Part shown: one piece after another, positions 34,721 to 43,205 of the stretch
How positions within the stretch are numbered: the stretch's first letter is position 1
Layout of the letters: the number at the start of each line of letters is the position of its first letter
Source: Pedobacter sp. ISL-64
GTDB taxonomy: Bacteria > Bacteroidota > Bacteroidia > Sphingobacteriales > Sphingobacteriaceae
DNA: 64,000 bases
Direction: 5' to 3'
Assembly (NCBI RefSeq): GCF_018613605.1
Contig: NZ_JAGGPU010000013.1
Location: forward strand, 62,001 to 126,000
Translations under genes and position numbers: made by a program
Notes under the pieces: model-generated
Told to the model about the DNA's origin: nothing
The model's database searches: none
What the model saw: the letters and a program-made list of their open reading frames with translations, nothing else

Positions 34721-34942
34721 ATGAGCAAGGATAGTATCTTAAACAATCTTTTTAGAGCGGCCTCAAATATGCTTACTCAGTTCAGTACAGAGGAACCGCT
34801 GATCAGTGAGGAGACTAAAGCAATCCTTAATGATTCGGAGGGTAAAGTCGAGCTTTATGACAAAATCATGAGCAAGCGTAAACACGGTGAGGTCACCCTT
34901 AATCTGAAAGGTCAGGATATTAAGTTTTTCGTAGAAGCTTAA
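34721..34942 (+). CDS. Small protein of unknown function
   Basis: 73 residues, MSKDSILNNLFRAASNMLTQ at the start, soluble and mostly helical, ending in a short beta-rich segment (GEVTLNLKGQDIKFFVEA). A TTG start at 34697 would add eight residues but falls on the -7 box, so I chose the ATG. Thirteen bases separate it from the frameshifted membrane gene, suggesting one operon. No family recognised. Confidence 0.6.
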   Translation: MSKDSILNNLFRAASNMLTQFSTEEPLISEETKAILNDSEGKVELYDKIMSKRKHGEVTLNLKGQDIKFFVEA

Positions 34943-34955
34943 ACATAAAGTTTCT

Positions 34956-35570
34956 TTGGAACAGGTTGCGCTCAATACCGTGATCGCTGTGATGATGGCG
35001 ATTTTTCCGGGTTTCCTTTTTAGAAAATTTTATTATCGTGGTGAGTTCACCAAGCAGTTTAATCAATCCAATGAGTTTGATAAGTTGTTGTGGAATGTAT
35101 TTTTCAGTGGGGTTTCCATGGGGGTCACTTTTCTCTCTGTTTATGCTTTCCGATCGATGTCGGGTCTTGAAGTTCTAGATTCACTTAATTACGATATTGT
35201 ACGACAGATTGCAATGCCAATTGCGGACAATAAGATTCCGGAGAAGGATCTGATGTACAAAACCTATCAGGATTTACTATTGATCATTGCGCTTATTTAC
35301 GCTATTTCCTGTTTCTTTGGTTTTATGTTGCATTGGCTGGTTAGAGGGCTCAGACTAGACGTACATTTCCAGCTGTTTCGATTTAAAAATTATTGGTATT
35401 ACTATATTCATGGGGGTAAAATCCTTTATAGCAGTCCAGGCAACAAAAAGCCTGCTTTTACTATGGTAGATGTGTTATGTGAGATTGCAGGTGAAACTAA
35501 GTTGTATTCTGGCATCCTCTCGCAGTATACAATTAATAAGGAAGAAATAACCTGGAAAACCTATTTCTGA
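34956..35570 (+). pseudogene. Membrane protein, N-terminal part (frameshifted)
   Basis: 204 residues from a TTG at 34956 (LNTVIAVMMAIFPGFLFRKF). Three hydrophobic segments (about 8-25, 48-65, 108-128) and a C-terminal soluble domain with TMVDVLCEIAGETKLYSGIL, as in DUF6338-like membrane proteins. The frame runs out at 35570 in the middle of that domain. One missing base near 35548-35552 would join it to the next frame, which carries the rest. No ATG fits better than TTG. Confidence 0.65.
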
Positions 35571-36112
35571 CCAATGCGCGTGCGCTAAAACAGGTGAAAG
35601 ATGCTGCGGGTAATACAGTAGAGGTGAAGTCAAGAGAAATTCCTGGAGCAGCTTTTTGTATTCCGTATAAAACGGTAGCAAACATGAATTTAGTGTACGT
35701 TTATCGTGATGATCGTGGTCGGAACCTGAATAAACTTTCATTGATTGCGATTAATATAGCTTTCTTTCTATTTTTCACCTTTGTAGCCGCTTCGTTTTGG
35801 TTTGATTTAAGTTCTTATGGTATAGTGGGATTCTGGGAAAAATTTTTCTACGGCATTTTCGCATTTATGGGCTTAGCCAACTTTCGCCTATTATTTTTGA
35901 AAAGGACTTGGCAAAGCCTTGAGTGGATAACTGCCTCTTCATTAATTATTTCCAGTTCGTTATGGATCCTCTACCTGATGGGAGTTGTCAATGTTTGGAT
36001 TTCAATCGGCTCTTTTGTTGCCGCTATTGTAGTGATTTCTACAATTCCCTCTTCATCACCACCTCAAGACTCTAATTCTGATGCCCAGCAATCATCACAG
36101 GATAACGGCTAA
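35552..36112 (+). pseudogene. Membrane protein, C-terminal part (frameshifted)
   Basis: This frame continues the domain begun upstream: ENLFLTNARALKQVKDAAGN, then IPGAAFCIPYKTVANMNLVY, followed by four hydrophobic segments (about 35750-36030) and a polar tail. The first start codon in this frame is a GTG at 35594, which lies inside the domain, so it is not an independent gene. Restoring one base would give a protein of about 385 residues. Either a real mutation or an assembly error. Confidence 0.65.
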
Positions 36113-36361
36113 TGATTTCAGATTCCTTGTTTTAGATTTATTCCCCCAAAAAAACGTCTGATCTACATCAGTAGCCTCAATCCTTATTTGTCGTTCAAGT
36201 TTTAAAGTCTTGCATTGGTTAGGTACAGGTGTAAAGCAGGCTACAATCGGCCTTAAAATACGATTTACGATTTATTTACAAAATTTACATTTTTATTTAC
36301 AATCCAAATCACTCCATCCAAAAAATATCAAACTAGATTCGCTAAATCAATTTGAAAGGAT

Positions 36362-36907
36362 ATGAAACATATGAAAAAAACCATCTATGTGCTGATCTTA
36401 CCACTGGTTGTGGTGAGCGGATTAGTATTTGCCAATCGTGAAATTAAGCCATCTCCAAAGCCCCTATCTATCACTGAGCGGAAAGCCCGTATGGTGGAGG
36501 ACCGGAAAAAATGGGAAGCCTCTCCTGACGGGATCAGGTACAAAAAATGGGAGCTTTCTCCTGAAGGTAAAAAAGTACATGCCAGTCATGATAAAATAAG
36601 GAGGTACTTAAAGGATTTCAGCAATATGGAGGCCGTGGTCACCTCTGTTACTTTTCAGCGCGCAAACGCGAAATCAGGACCAAAATGGCTTATCGTCAGG
36701 ATTAATGGTGAAGAGTACATGATGCAATTTAGTCTTAAGGATTTTCACCAGTTAAATGGCCTGAAAGTTAACGACAAAATAATGGTAAAAAGCCACAGCG
36801 CTGGCTATTCGCCTAATCATCCCTATTTGATTGTATCCGGCGACTATATTGAGCAAAATAATAAGGTACTTTTTAAACGTGACTTTAGCAAAAATAACGG
36901 TTGCTAA
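36362..36907 (+). CDS. Secreted protein of unknown function
   Basis: 181 residues with a signal peptide (KKTIYVLILPLVVVSGLVFA). It has two short repeats (KWEASPDG and KWELSPEG, about 50-72), then a small domain (about 85-165) with VTSVTFQRANAKSGPKWLIV and LNGLKVNDKIMVKSHSAGYS that looks beta-rich. AAGGAT lies four to five bases before the ATG at 36362; a second ATG is at 36371. No family recognised. A terminator follows. Confidence 0.65.
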   Translation: MKHMKKTIYVLILPLVVVSGLVFANREIKPSPKPLSITERKARMVEDRKKWEASPDGIRYKKWELSPEGKKVHASHDKIRRYLKDFSNMEAVVTSVTFQRANAKSGPKWLIVRINGEEYMMQFSLKDFHQLNGLKVNDKIMVKSHSAGYSPNHPYLIVSGDYIEQNNKVLFKRDFSKNNGC

Positions 36908-36945
36908 CAAAAAGCTCGACATTCCGTACCTCCCTAAGGATTAAA

Positions 36946-36971
36946 AGCGCATCGAAAGATGGGCTTTTTTT
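36946..36971 (+). terminator. Rho-independent terminator
   Basis: AGCGCAT and ATGGGCT form a stem with one mismatch around CGAAAG, then a run of seven T, 39 bases after the stop of the secreted-protein gene. Its loop and flanks are nearly identical to 353-378. The rest of the 316-base gap up to 37224 is AT-rich, with only the promoter box at 37214. Confidence 0.6.
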
Positions 36972-37213
36972 GTTTGAAGGGTATTCGATACGCTTGGTTT
37001 TATAGTTAATCATACTAACAGTATTGTTATTCAGTTATTTTCTACTAAATTTAAAAATATCAAATACACTCTCATGCATAAAACACTCTCAAAAACCAAA
37101 TACATAACAACAGCTTTCATTTTAAATTTAAGACGAGAAAAAGAAGTTTCTTTTTTCTCTGCGCCGCTTTGTAATAATAAAAGTTACAATTTTTCATTTA
37201 CTAATATTTTTAG

Positions 37214-37221
37214 TATATTTG
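37214..37221 (+). promoter_or_regulatory. -7 box touching the tcmP1 start
   Basis: TATATTTG fits TAnnTTTG and ends three bases before a GTG start at 37225. No ATG exists in frame for well over 100 codons downstream. A transcript starting here would be nearly leaderless. Confidence 0.45.
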
Positions 37222-37224
37222 TTT

Positions 37225-38304
37225 GTGGCAGCTAAGAATCTGTTCAGAAAACCTTTTGATGAAGGAACCATCGTAAAGCTTAAACTTTATACAGATTATT
37301 TAAAGGAGTGGGCTCCAGTTTTTTTATCCAAAAAAGTTCCAATATGGAAGACAGTACAAATATTCGACTTTTTTGCTGGACAGGGAAAAGATTCTCTCGA
37401 CAACCCAGGAAGTCCTTTAATAGCTTTAAAAGTAATTAGGTCTTTTGAAAAATTAATAATTGAAAGGGAACTAAATGTTGTACTTCATTTTAACGAACTA
37501 GAAGAAGAAAAGTATAATGCACTAGTTGATTGTCTTGAAGGTTGTGAAGGAAATTTTAAAATTAAAACATATCAACAGGATTTCAAGAGCTTATTTAACG
37601 AGACTTATGAATCAATGAAAGAATCAGCGAATTTTCTATTTCTCGATCAAAATGGCATTAAGGAAATAACATCAGAATTATTTGCAAAGATAATTGTACT
37701 TAAACAGACCGATTTTCTATTTTTTATATCATCCTCGTATTTTAGGAGGTTTGCCAATACACCAGAATTCCAAAAACATTTTCCCTTTGATCCGATCGAA
37801 ATGCAAAATATTGAATATTATCATATACACAGAAAAGTTCTTGCTCATTATAAATCATTGATTCCTATTGGAAAAACTTATTATTTAGCACCATTTTCTA
37901 TTAGGAAAGAGCGGAATATATATGGATTAATTTTTGGAACAAATCATACATTGGGCATAGAAAAATTTTTAAATGTCGCCTGGAAAAATGATAAATTAAG
38001 AGGCGAAGCTAATTATGATATCGATAGTGAAAAAATTGATCTCCAATCACCAAGACTTTTTCCAGAATTGAATGTACCTAGTAAACGGGATGTTTTCGAA
38101 AAAAACTTAAGCTTAAAAATTCTTGGTGGTGAAATAATGCAGCGAGATGATGCTTACCTTTATGCACTTAATGAAGGCTTTCTACTAAAAGATGCAAACA
38201 TAGTTCTAAAGAAGCTTTGTATTGAGAAAAAAATAAAATCTGTTATTGAGTATATTTCAGCAGATTTGCACAAAAACAGACAAAACGTACCTATAATAAT
38301 ATAA
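37225..38304 (+). CDS. tcmP: Three-Cys-motif partner protein (TcmP-like)
   Basis: 359 residues if GTG at 37225 is the start (TTG at 37219 is the alternative; no ATG fits). A glycine-rich loop IFDFFAGQGKDS (about 49-60) resembles the SAM-binding motif I of methyltransferases, and FLFLDQNGI (about 145) resembles motif IV. TcmP proteins are found beside phage Gp37/Gp68-type three-Cys proteins, as here: the next gene starts three bases after this stop. Biochemical role unproven; DNA or RNA modification or phage defence is inferred. AT-rich relative to the flanks. Confidence 0.8.
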   Translation: MAAKNLFRKPFDEGTIVKLKLYTDYLKEWAPVFLSKKVPIWKTVQIFDFFAGQGKDSLDNPGSPLIALKVIRSFEKLIIERELNVVLHFNELEEEKYNALVDCLEGCEGNFKIKTYQQDFKSLFNETYESMKESANFLFLDQNGIKEITSELFAKIIVLKQTDFLFFISSSYFRRFANTPEFQKHFPFDPIEMQNIEYYHIHRKVLAHYKSLIPIGKTYYLAPFSIRKERNIYGLIFGTNHTLGIEKFLNVAWKNDKLRGEANYDIDSEKIDLQSPRLFPELNVPSKRDVFEKNLSLKILGGEIMQRDDAYLYALNEGFLLKDANIVLKKLCIEKKIKSVIEYISADLHKNRQNVPIII

Positions 38305-38307
38305 ATT

Positions 38308-39069
38308 ATGGCACAATCAAATATTGAATGGACTGAACTAACTTGGAATCCAGTTACAGGTTGTAGCAAGATTAGCCCTGGGTGTAAATTTTGTTATGCA
38401 GAAACAATGACTAAACGCCTTACTGCAATGGGTGTTGAAAAATATAAAGATGGCTTCAAAGTCCGCATTCACCCCGATACATTGAATATACCCTTTACCT
38501 GGAAAAAATCAAAAGTTGTCTTTGTTAACTCAATGAGTGATCTATTTCATCCAGATGTGCCTACAGAATTTATAAAGGCAGTATTCGCTGTAATGAATAA
38601 TACGCCACAGCATATCTACCAAGTTTTAACTAAAAGATCTGAAAGACTTTTAGATATCGCTAGTGACTTAACATGGTCATCAAACATCTGGATGGGTGTT
38701 TCTGTAGAGAACGAGGATTACACTTATAGGATCGATGACCTTTCACTTACTCCGGCAAAAGTGAAATTCCTTTCCATCGAACCATTGATCGGTCCCGTTA
38801 GAACTTTACATTTAGAAAATATAGATTGGGTTATAGTTGGCGGAGAATCTGGGCACAAGGCAAGACCTTTAGAAAAAGAATGGATTGATTATGTAAAAAA
38901 TAAATGCCAGCAGGAAAGAGTTGCTTTTTTCTTTAAACAATGGGGTAAGCCCAAATTCAACGTAAACCAGAATGACCCTACTATAGACGCAAAGCATCCG
39001 AAACACGCAAAAGGGGGATGCGAATTAGATGGCAAAATTTTCAGAGAAATGCCTAAAAAAGCTGCTTAG
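38308..39069 (+). CDS. Gp37/Gp68-family three-Cys-motif protein
   Basis: 253 residues starting MAQSNIEWTELTWNPVTGC. C19, C26 and C29 (CSKISPGCKFCYAE) form the C-x6-C-x2-C motif of the phage Gp37/Gp68 family, which has a radical-SAM-like organisation. Other conserved segments are VFVNSMSDLFH, YQVLTKRSERL, WMGVSVEN, FLSIEPLIGP and WVIVGGESG, plus FFKQWG near the end. Family members accompany TcmP in mobile islands; the substrate is unknown. It is co-transcribed with the TcmP gene upstream and ends in a four-base overlap with the convergent TcmP gene. Confidence 0.9.
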   Translation: MAQSNIEWTELTWNPVTGCSKISPGCKFCYAETMTKRLTAMGVEKYKDGFKVRIHPDTLNIPFTWKKSKVVFVNSMSDLFHPDVPTEFIKAVFAVMNNTPQHIYQVLTKRSERLLDIASDLTWSSNIWMGVSVENEDYTYRIDDLSLTPAKVKFLSIEPLIGPVRTLHLENIDWVIVGGESGHKARPLEKEWIDYVKNKCQQERVAFFFKQWGKPKFNVNQNDPTIDAKHPKHAKGGCELDGKIFREMPKKAA

Positions 39070-39911
39070 GTTTTCTTTTTATTATGGCTTTTTACCAGAT
39101 CATTCGCTATCTTGATCGCACTGACGTTGTTTGACGCACAAAAAAAATGGTACATTAAGGAGTTGTTACTATTTACAATTACATAAGGATCTGAAATCAG
39201 ATCAAAAACCGTATTTAATTTTTCGCTATAAATCTTGAACAGTTTGTCGTTTGCGCTACTCGATTTGGTAATTACTTTTCTCGGTCCAAATAAGTCAGTA
39301 ACAATTTCTTCATCATAGATACTGTTAGTTATAATTTGCCTGTCAATTCCAAAAAATTTTTCCAGACGCAGCCACCATGCTTCAGATATCTTCAAGTCCT
39401 TTTTTAAAAGCCTATTCGCCCCTACCCCAGTAGGACTCAAGACCCAAAGGTCTACACCGAGGCCTTTCAGTATCTCAATGGAACTCCAGTCTAAGTTCAT
39501 TCCAAATGGATCTAAAAAGATGAGAGCTTTTCTAAATGAATCTTTTTGAAGATATGCAGCAAGTCTTTTTAAAACAATGTTGCAGTCCTCAGCAACAACA
39601 AATATATTATTTGTTGGTCTTTTAGTTTTGAGTGCAAATTCCAATAGTCTTTTTTTCTCTTGGTCTTTCTCTACAAAATAATAAATATCAAAACCACGTG
39701 GCATTGTAATTCCTACTACTTTTTGGGCTGCACCTTCTATTATCTTAAAATCCTTTTCATTACCAATTTTAATTTCCCCACTTCCAGCAAAGCCATCAAA
39801 ATATGTAAGATGAAACTTCTGTTTATTCATTATAAATAAATAGGCAGAAGCGTATTTGTATAGGATATTAATTTTAGTTTCGGTCCATAATCCACCAAAT
39901 TCATTTTGCAT
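39066..39911 (-). CDS. tcmP: Second TcmP-like protein, convergent
   Basis: 281 residues beginning MQNEFGGLWTETKINILYKY. Motif FHLTYFDGFAGSGEI (about 31-45) is methyltransferase-like motif I; ALIFLDPFGMNLDWSSIEIL (about 138-157) is the DPFG segment typical of TcmP. The basic tail (KSHNKKKT) is short. It differs strongly from the TcmP at 37225, so this is not a recent duplication. It is convergent with the three-Cys gene (four-base overlap) and has a pair of direct repeats at its promoter. Confidence 0.85.
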   Translation of the reverse strand: MQNEFGGLWTETKINILYKYASAYLFIMNKQKFHLTYFDGFAGSGEIKIGNEKDFKIIEGAAQKVVGITMPRGFDIYYFVEKDQEKKRLLEFALKTKRPTNNIFVVAEDCNIVLKRLAAYLQKDSFRKALIFLDPFGMNLDWSSIEILKGLGVDLWVLSPTGVGANRLLKKDLKISEAWWLRLEKFFGIDRQIITNSIYDEEIVTDLFGPRKVITKSSSANDKLFKIYSEKLNTVFDLISDPYVIVNSNNSLMYHFFCASNNVSAIKIANDLVKSHNKKKT

Positions 39912-39918
39912 AAGGAGA

Positions 39919-39946
39919 GTACTAATTTCAAATAAGGTACTAATTT
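39919..39946. repeat. Direct repeats upstream of the second TcmP gene
   Basis: GTACTAATTT occurs at 39919-39928 and 39937-39946, an 18-bp period, within 40 bases upstream of the minus-strand ATG at 39911. It may be an operator. Confidence 0.35.
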
Positions 39947-40446
39947 TAAAATTAAAAGAAAAAATCTCATTCAGGTTTAATTTAACACTCGGACAATAGG
40001 AAATTTATTAAGCTTTAAAACAAGGCTAGACAAATAACAATGGTAAAAATTCCCATATCAGAATATAAGCACCCTATCAAGCATAAGTCTTATCGCCTAT
40101 CTAAAACAATATTCTGAAATGCCTTTTATTAAATCGATATATTCAGTCTATTTAGAAAATCTTAATTCATTAAGCCCCGTGAAATGCACAAGTTATTCAT
40201 CCCGTGGCCTAGCCGCTAAGATTCTTATGCAAGCGGGCTTACTACAACATTCATTAATTTGGCATTACGCCTTAGTTGAATAATTCCTTCTTTAGACCTT
40301 CCAAAACATCTAATCGCATTTCACTTTTCAGCTAGTAAGCCTATTGTATAAAACATAATTTAAAGAAAATACCTAAAATTAAGTATTGTCTAAAGAACAT
40401 GAAAGTTTTAAATTGTTATCATTATAAATTTCGCAATCAATTGAAC

Positions 40447-40716
40447 ATGAAAAAAAATAATCTTATCATAACGTCCACTCCACTGCCCTAGAGCAACTTT
40501 CTAAAAATGCACTTTACCTGCTGCAAAAATTAAAGAAGGTGAAAATACTTGAATGAAGGCCATATATTTTATGGTTTCCCGTAAATCACCGCTTAATTAA
40601 TAAACTACATTCGTGAATACAACAAAGAAGTTGAAAATCGCATATTGAGAGTGAGCAAGCACGTTATACCATATGGAAGAACTGTTATACATGTTTTCAC
40701 TGCTATTGATTTATAG
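40447..40716 (+). pseudogene. Decayed gene fragments in the 39912-40766 gap
   Basis: The 855-base gap has no intact gene. From an ATG at 40447 there are broken pieces of protein-like sequence in different frames: TALEQLSKNALYLLQKLKKV near 40485-40555, and NYIREYNKEVENRILRVSKH then VIPYGRTVIHVFTAIDL, ending in TAG at 40714-40716 (open from 40597). Stops and frame changes separate them. They look like remnants of an older island gene. The left half of the gap (39950-40440) shows nothing I can name. Confidence 0.35.
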
Positions 40717-40766
40717 CTTTTGCTTGAGCAACTAAATCTACTTCTGGATACAACAAACAAAACGCA

Positions 40767-41366
40767 ATGAAAAATGAAACAAACGAAGTAAAATATGAAA
40801 TTGACTGTAAGATTACAACTGACGCGGTTTTATTCTTTGATTTGGACGGAACATTGATTTATACAGATGAAGCTAACTTTCTTTCATTTAATAAAGCAAT
40901 ACGATCAGTAACGAGTAAAGACTACAACCTAACCTATAATCCTAATGAGCGTCTTAATCGTAGCAAACTTAAAAATGCAATACCAAATTTAAGTAAAATC
41001 CAATACGAAAGAATAATCAAGAAGAAAGAAGAATACTACAAGGATTTTCTATACAAAACTAAACTTAATCCGGTAATTGCAAGCATTCTTTCTAAATATT
41101 CAAAAACGAATAAAACTGTCTTGATTACAAACTGCCGGGAAGAGAGAGCATTGACAGTTTTAAATCACTTTGGTCTCGTTGACAAATTTAGTAACATTTT
41201 TTACTGCCAGTTAATGAACAATAATGAAAAAATGAACAAATTCCAATATGCCATTTCGGAATTAGGAGTACAACCAAACTTAGTTATTGCTTTTGAAAAT
41301 GAAGAAATAGAGATCGCAGATGCAAAACAAGCAGGTATTGAAATCATTAACCCTCAAGTCATATAA
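40767..41366 (+). CDS. HAD-family hydrolase
   Basis: 199 residues. HAD motif I with nucleophile D25 and D27 (FFDLDGTLIYTDE), motif II VLITNCRE (about 127), a Lys region (NNEKMNKFQYAISELG) and motif IV AFENEEIEIADAKQAGIEII at the end. This is a Cof/PGP-like phosphatase layout with a small helical cap (about 35-100). It is the first gene of a three-gene unit; the phosphoribosyltransferase starts two bases after its stop. The substrate is probably a phosphorylated nucleotide or sugar, inferred from its partner. Confidence 0.87.
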   Translation: MKNETNEVKYEIDCKITTDAVLFFDLDGTLIYTDEANFLSFNKAIRSVTSKDYNLTYNPNERLNRSKLKNAIPNLSKIQYERIIKKKEEYYKDFLYKTKLNPVIASILSKYSKTNKTVLITNCREERALTVLNHFGLVDKFSNIFYCQLMNNNEKMNKFQYAISELGVQPNLVIAFENEEIEIADAKQAGIEIINPQVI

Positions 41367-41368
41367 AT

Positions 41369-42007
41369 ATGAATAGTTTCAAAATTTATCCAAATAATTA
41401 TTTAGGACAAGAGATACAAGCATTTTATCATTCTGATTACCACGGAGGAGATGCCGAACTAAGAAATATTGCTGGAACGATTGAAAATATCATTTGTACT
41501 CTAAAAAATCAATTTCAAGACAAAACCAAAGAGGCATTGACAAAAGCCGGAAATAATTTAATTCAAATTTTGAACGGCGATTTCCTACAAATTCTTCAAA
41601 TAACAGGAAAAAACAACCTTACTGTTTGCGTTATTCCAAGGGCAAAAGCACAAAAGAATTACACCTCAACTCAACTAGTTTTTAAAAAAGCCGTAACCAT
41701 TACCGCAACTAACTTAAACAGTTTTATAGATGGGACTAATTACATAATCAGACACACTGACACACGAACAACACATATGGATAGATCTGGATATGGAGGC
41801 GATGGTGAATTACCATATCCGGGTATTACAAAAGATACCTGTACAATATCTGATAATGTGAAGGGAAAAGATATTTTATTGGTAGATGATTTGTACACAA
41901 AAACGGTAAATATTGATGAAGATGCCCTTCAGGCGTTGTTAGACAAAGGTGCAAATTCCGTGTTATTTTATGCTTTAGGTAAAACAAAATCAAGAAGTAT
42001 CGATTGA
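41369..42007 (+). CDS. Phosphoribosyltransferase-like protein
   Basis: 212 residues. The PRPP-binding motif is GKDILLVDDLYTKTVNIDED (about 165-184), equal to the hydrophobic-VDD-x-Y/T-T loop of ComF/type I phosphoribosyltransferases. VCVIPRAKAQKNYTSTQL (about 88-105) is a further conserved element. The N-terminal part up to about 85 is unusual. With HAD and DprA-like proteins in the same unit it may make or salvage a nucleotide-like compound, or act with nucleic acid as ComF does beside DprA. Both are inferences. Confidence 0.82.
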   Translation: MNSFKIYPNNYLGQEIQAFYHSDYHGGDAELRNIAGTIENIICTLKNQFQDKTKEALTKAGNNLIQILNGDFLQILQITGKNNLTVCVIPRAKAQKNYTSTQLVFKKAVTITATNLNSFIDGTNYIIRHTDTRTTHMDRSGYGGDGELPYPGITKDTCTISDNVKGKDILLVDDLYTKTVNIDEDALQALLDKGANSVLFYALGKTKSRSID

Positions 42008-42032
42008 TCGTTTTAATACTTTATTAAATTTG
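42004..42032 (+). promoter_or_regulatory. Promoter before the DprA-like gene
   Basis: TTG at 42004-42006 and TAAATTTG (TAnnTTTG) at 42025-42032 are 18 bp apart, a good Bacteroidota -33/-7 pair, 17 bases before the ATG at 42050. The DprA-like gene may therefore be transcribed separately as well as with its neighbours. Confidence 0.5.
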
Positions 42033-42049
42033 CATAACATATAAAGAAA

Positions 42050-43051
42050 ATGAAATACACAGAAAATTCAATAAATATTTTAACTATTAAATCTTACAAG
42101 GGTATAGGGAATGCGTGGATTATAAAAAATTTAAAAGGAAATGAGAATGTTGAAACCATTATTTCTTTACTAAACAAAACAATCAAAGGAGAACCAACCA
42201 CAGTAAAAGAATTTGAATCTCTAAAAAAAGATTTTGAAGCAAAACTTACACAAAAGTTTGAAAATTGTTGCGATGGCTTTGTCGCTTTAGGTGATCACAA
42301 TTTCCCAAAATATCGTGGCAATGTAAAAGAAAGTGAGCGACCTGTTTTCCTTTACTACAAGGGAAATATTAACTTATTAGGTTTTGAAAATAAAAACATT
42401 TCTGTCATTGGACTTTTGAACCCGATGGGCGATATTGAAGAAAGAGAACGGACTATTGTTGATCAGCTTGTTAAAAATGGGGCTACAATAGTCAGTGGAT
42501 TAGCGTTTGGTTGTGATAGCATTTCCCACCAGCAAGCATTAGAATCTAAAGGGAGTACTATCGCTATTTTGCCTAGCCCTCTGAATAATATATTGCCAGC
42601 GAGAAACAAAAGTTTAGCATTTCAAATTGTAGAAGAAGGCGGGCTACTTGTTACAGAATATGGTAATGATTTTAAAAGCGCAATGGAATTGAGTAGCCGG
42701 TATAAAGAACGTGATCGTCTACAAGCATTGTTTTGCGATACAATAGTATTAGCGGCAAGTTATGCAAGGAATTCTGCTGAGCTATGGAAAATATTCGGAC
42801 AAAAACTTGATAGTGGTGCGCGTTTAGCAATGAATTATGCAAAAGACTACAACATTCAACGTGCTGTAATGTATGACAAAAATATGGATCAAAATAACCC
42901 AATGTTTGATTTAAACAGAGAGCTTATTGAAGAACAGAAAGATATTGTAATTATAACACAAAAAAATGTCTCAGAAACCGTAAAGGCTTTAACGAATAAA
43001 ATTTCAGCTTTGAAAAGTGAAATAACAGTTCAGAAAAACTTATTTGACTAA
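42050..43051 (+). CDS. DprA/Smf-like SLOG-domain protein
   Basis: 333 residues. N-terminal helical part (about 1-75) with YKGIGNAWIIKNL, like the SAM/HhH region of DprA. Rossmann core (about 78-300) with the start of the fold (ISVIGLLNPMGD, canonical DprA VGxRxP changed), SGLAFGCDSISHQQALESKG, ILPSPLNNILPARNKSLA and GGLLVTEYG. The usual FxxRNRIIAGLS segment is YKERDRLQALFCDT, and the following EA-x-x-SG stretch is altered. Standard DprA loads RecA in transformation. The altered motifs and the HAD-PRTase partners suggest a specialised, possibly defensive, paralogue. Confidence 0.87.
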   Translation: MKYTENSINILTIKSYKGIGNAWIIKNLKGNENVETIISLLNKTIKGEPTTVKEFESLKKDFEAKLTQKFENCCDGFVALGDHNFPKYRGNVKESERPVFLYYKGNINLLGFENKNISVIGLLNPMGDIEERERTIVDQLVKNGATIVSGLAFGCDSISHQQALESKGSTIAILPSPLNNILPARNKSLAFQIVEEGGLLVTEYGNDFKSAMELSSRYKERDRLQALFCDTIVLAASYARNSAELWKIFGQKLDSGARLAMNYAKDYNIQRAVMYDKNMDQNNPMFDLNRELIEEQKDIVIITQKNVSETVKALTNKISALKSEITVQKNLFD

Positions 43052-43205
43052 CAAAACATTAGTAAAAAAGCAAATTATAGTTGATAAAAATTAATCTTTA
43101 ACAGCGCACGCATGCAGCGTGTGTCACTAAAATCAATCCGAATATCTAATAAAATCTTACTTGCCCATATTTAGATTATCTCCTATTTTGCAAAAAAGTT
43201 CTGTC

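Noticed and set aside
39066..39911. A restriction-modification system formed by the TcmP genes
   Set aside because: There is no nuclease or specificity gene, and the methyltransferase-like motifs alone do not show DNA methylation.
43161..43205. Earlier start of the DUF4262 gene at 43161
   Set aside because: A promoter-like box lies inside the extension and the family start matches the ATG at 43206.
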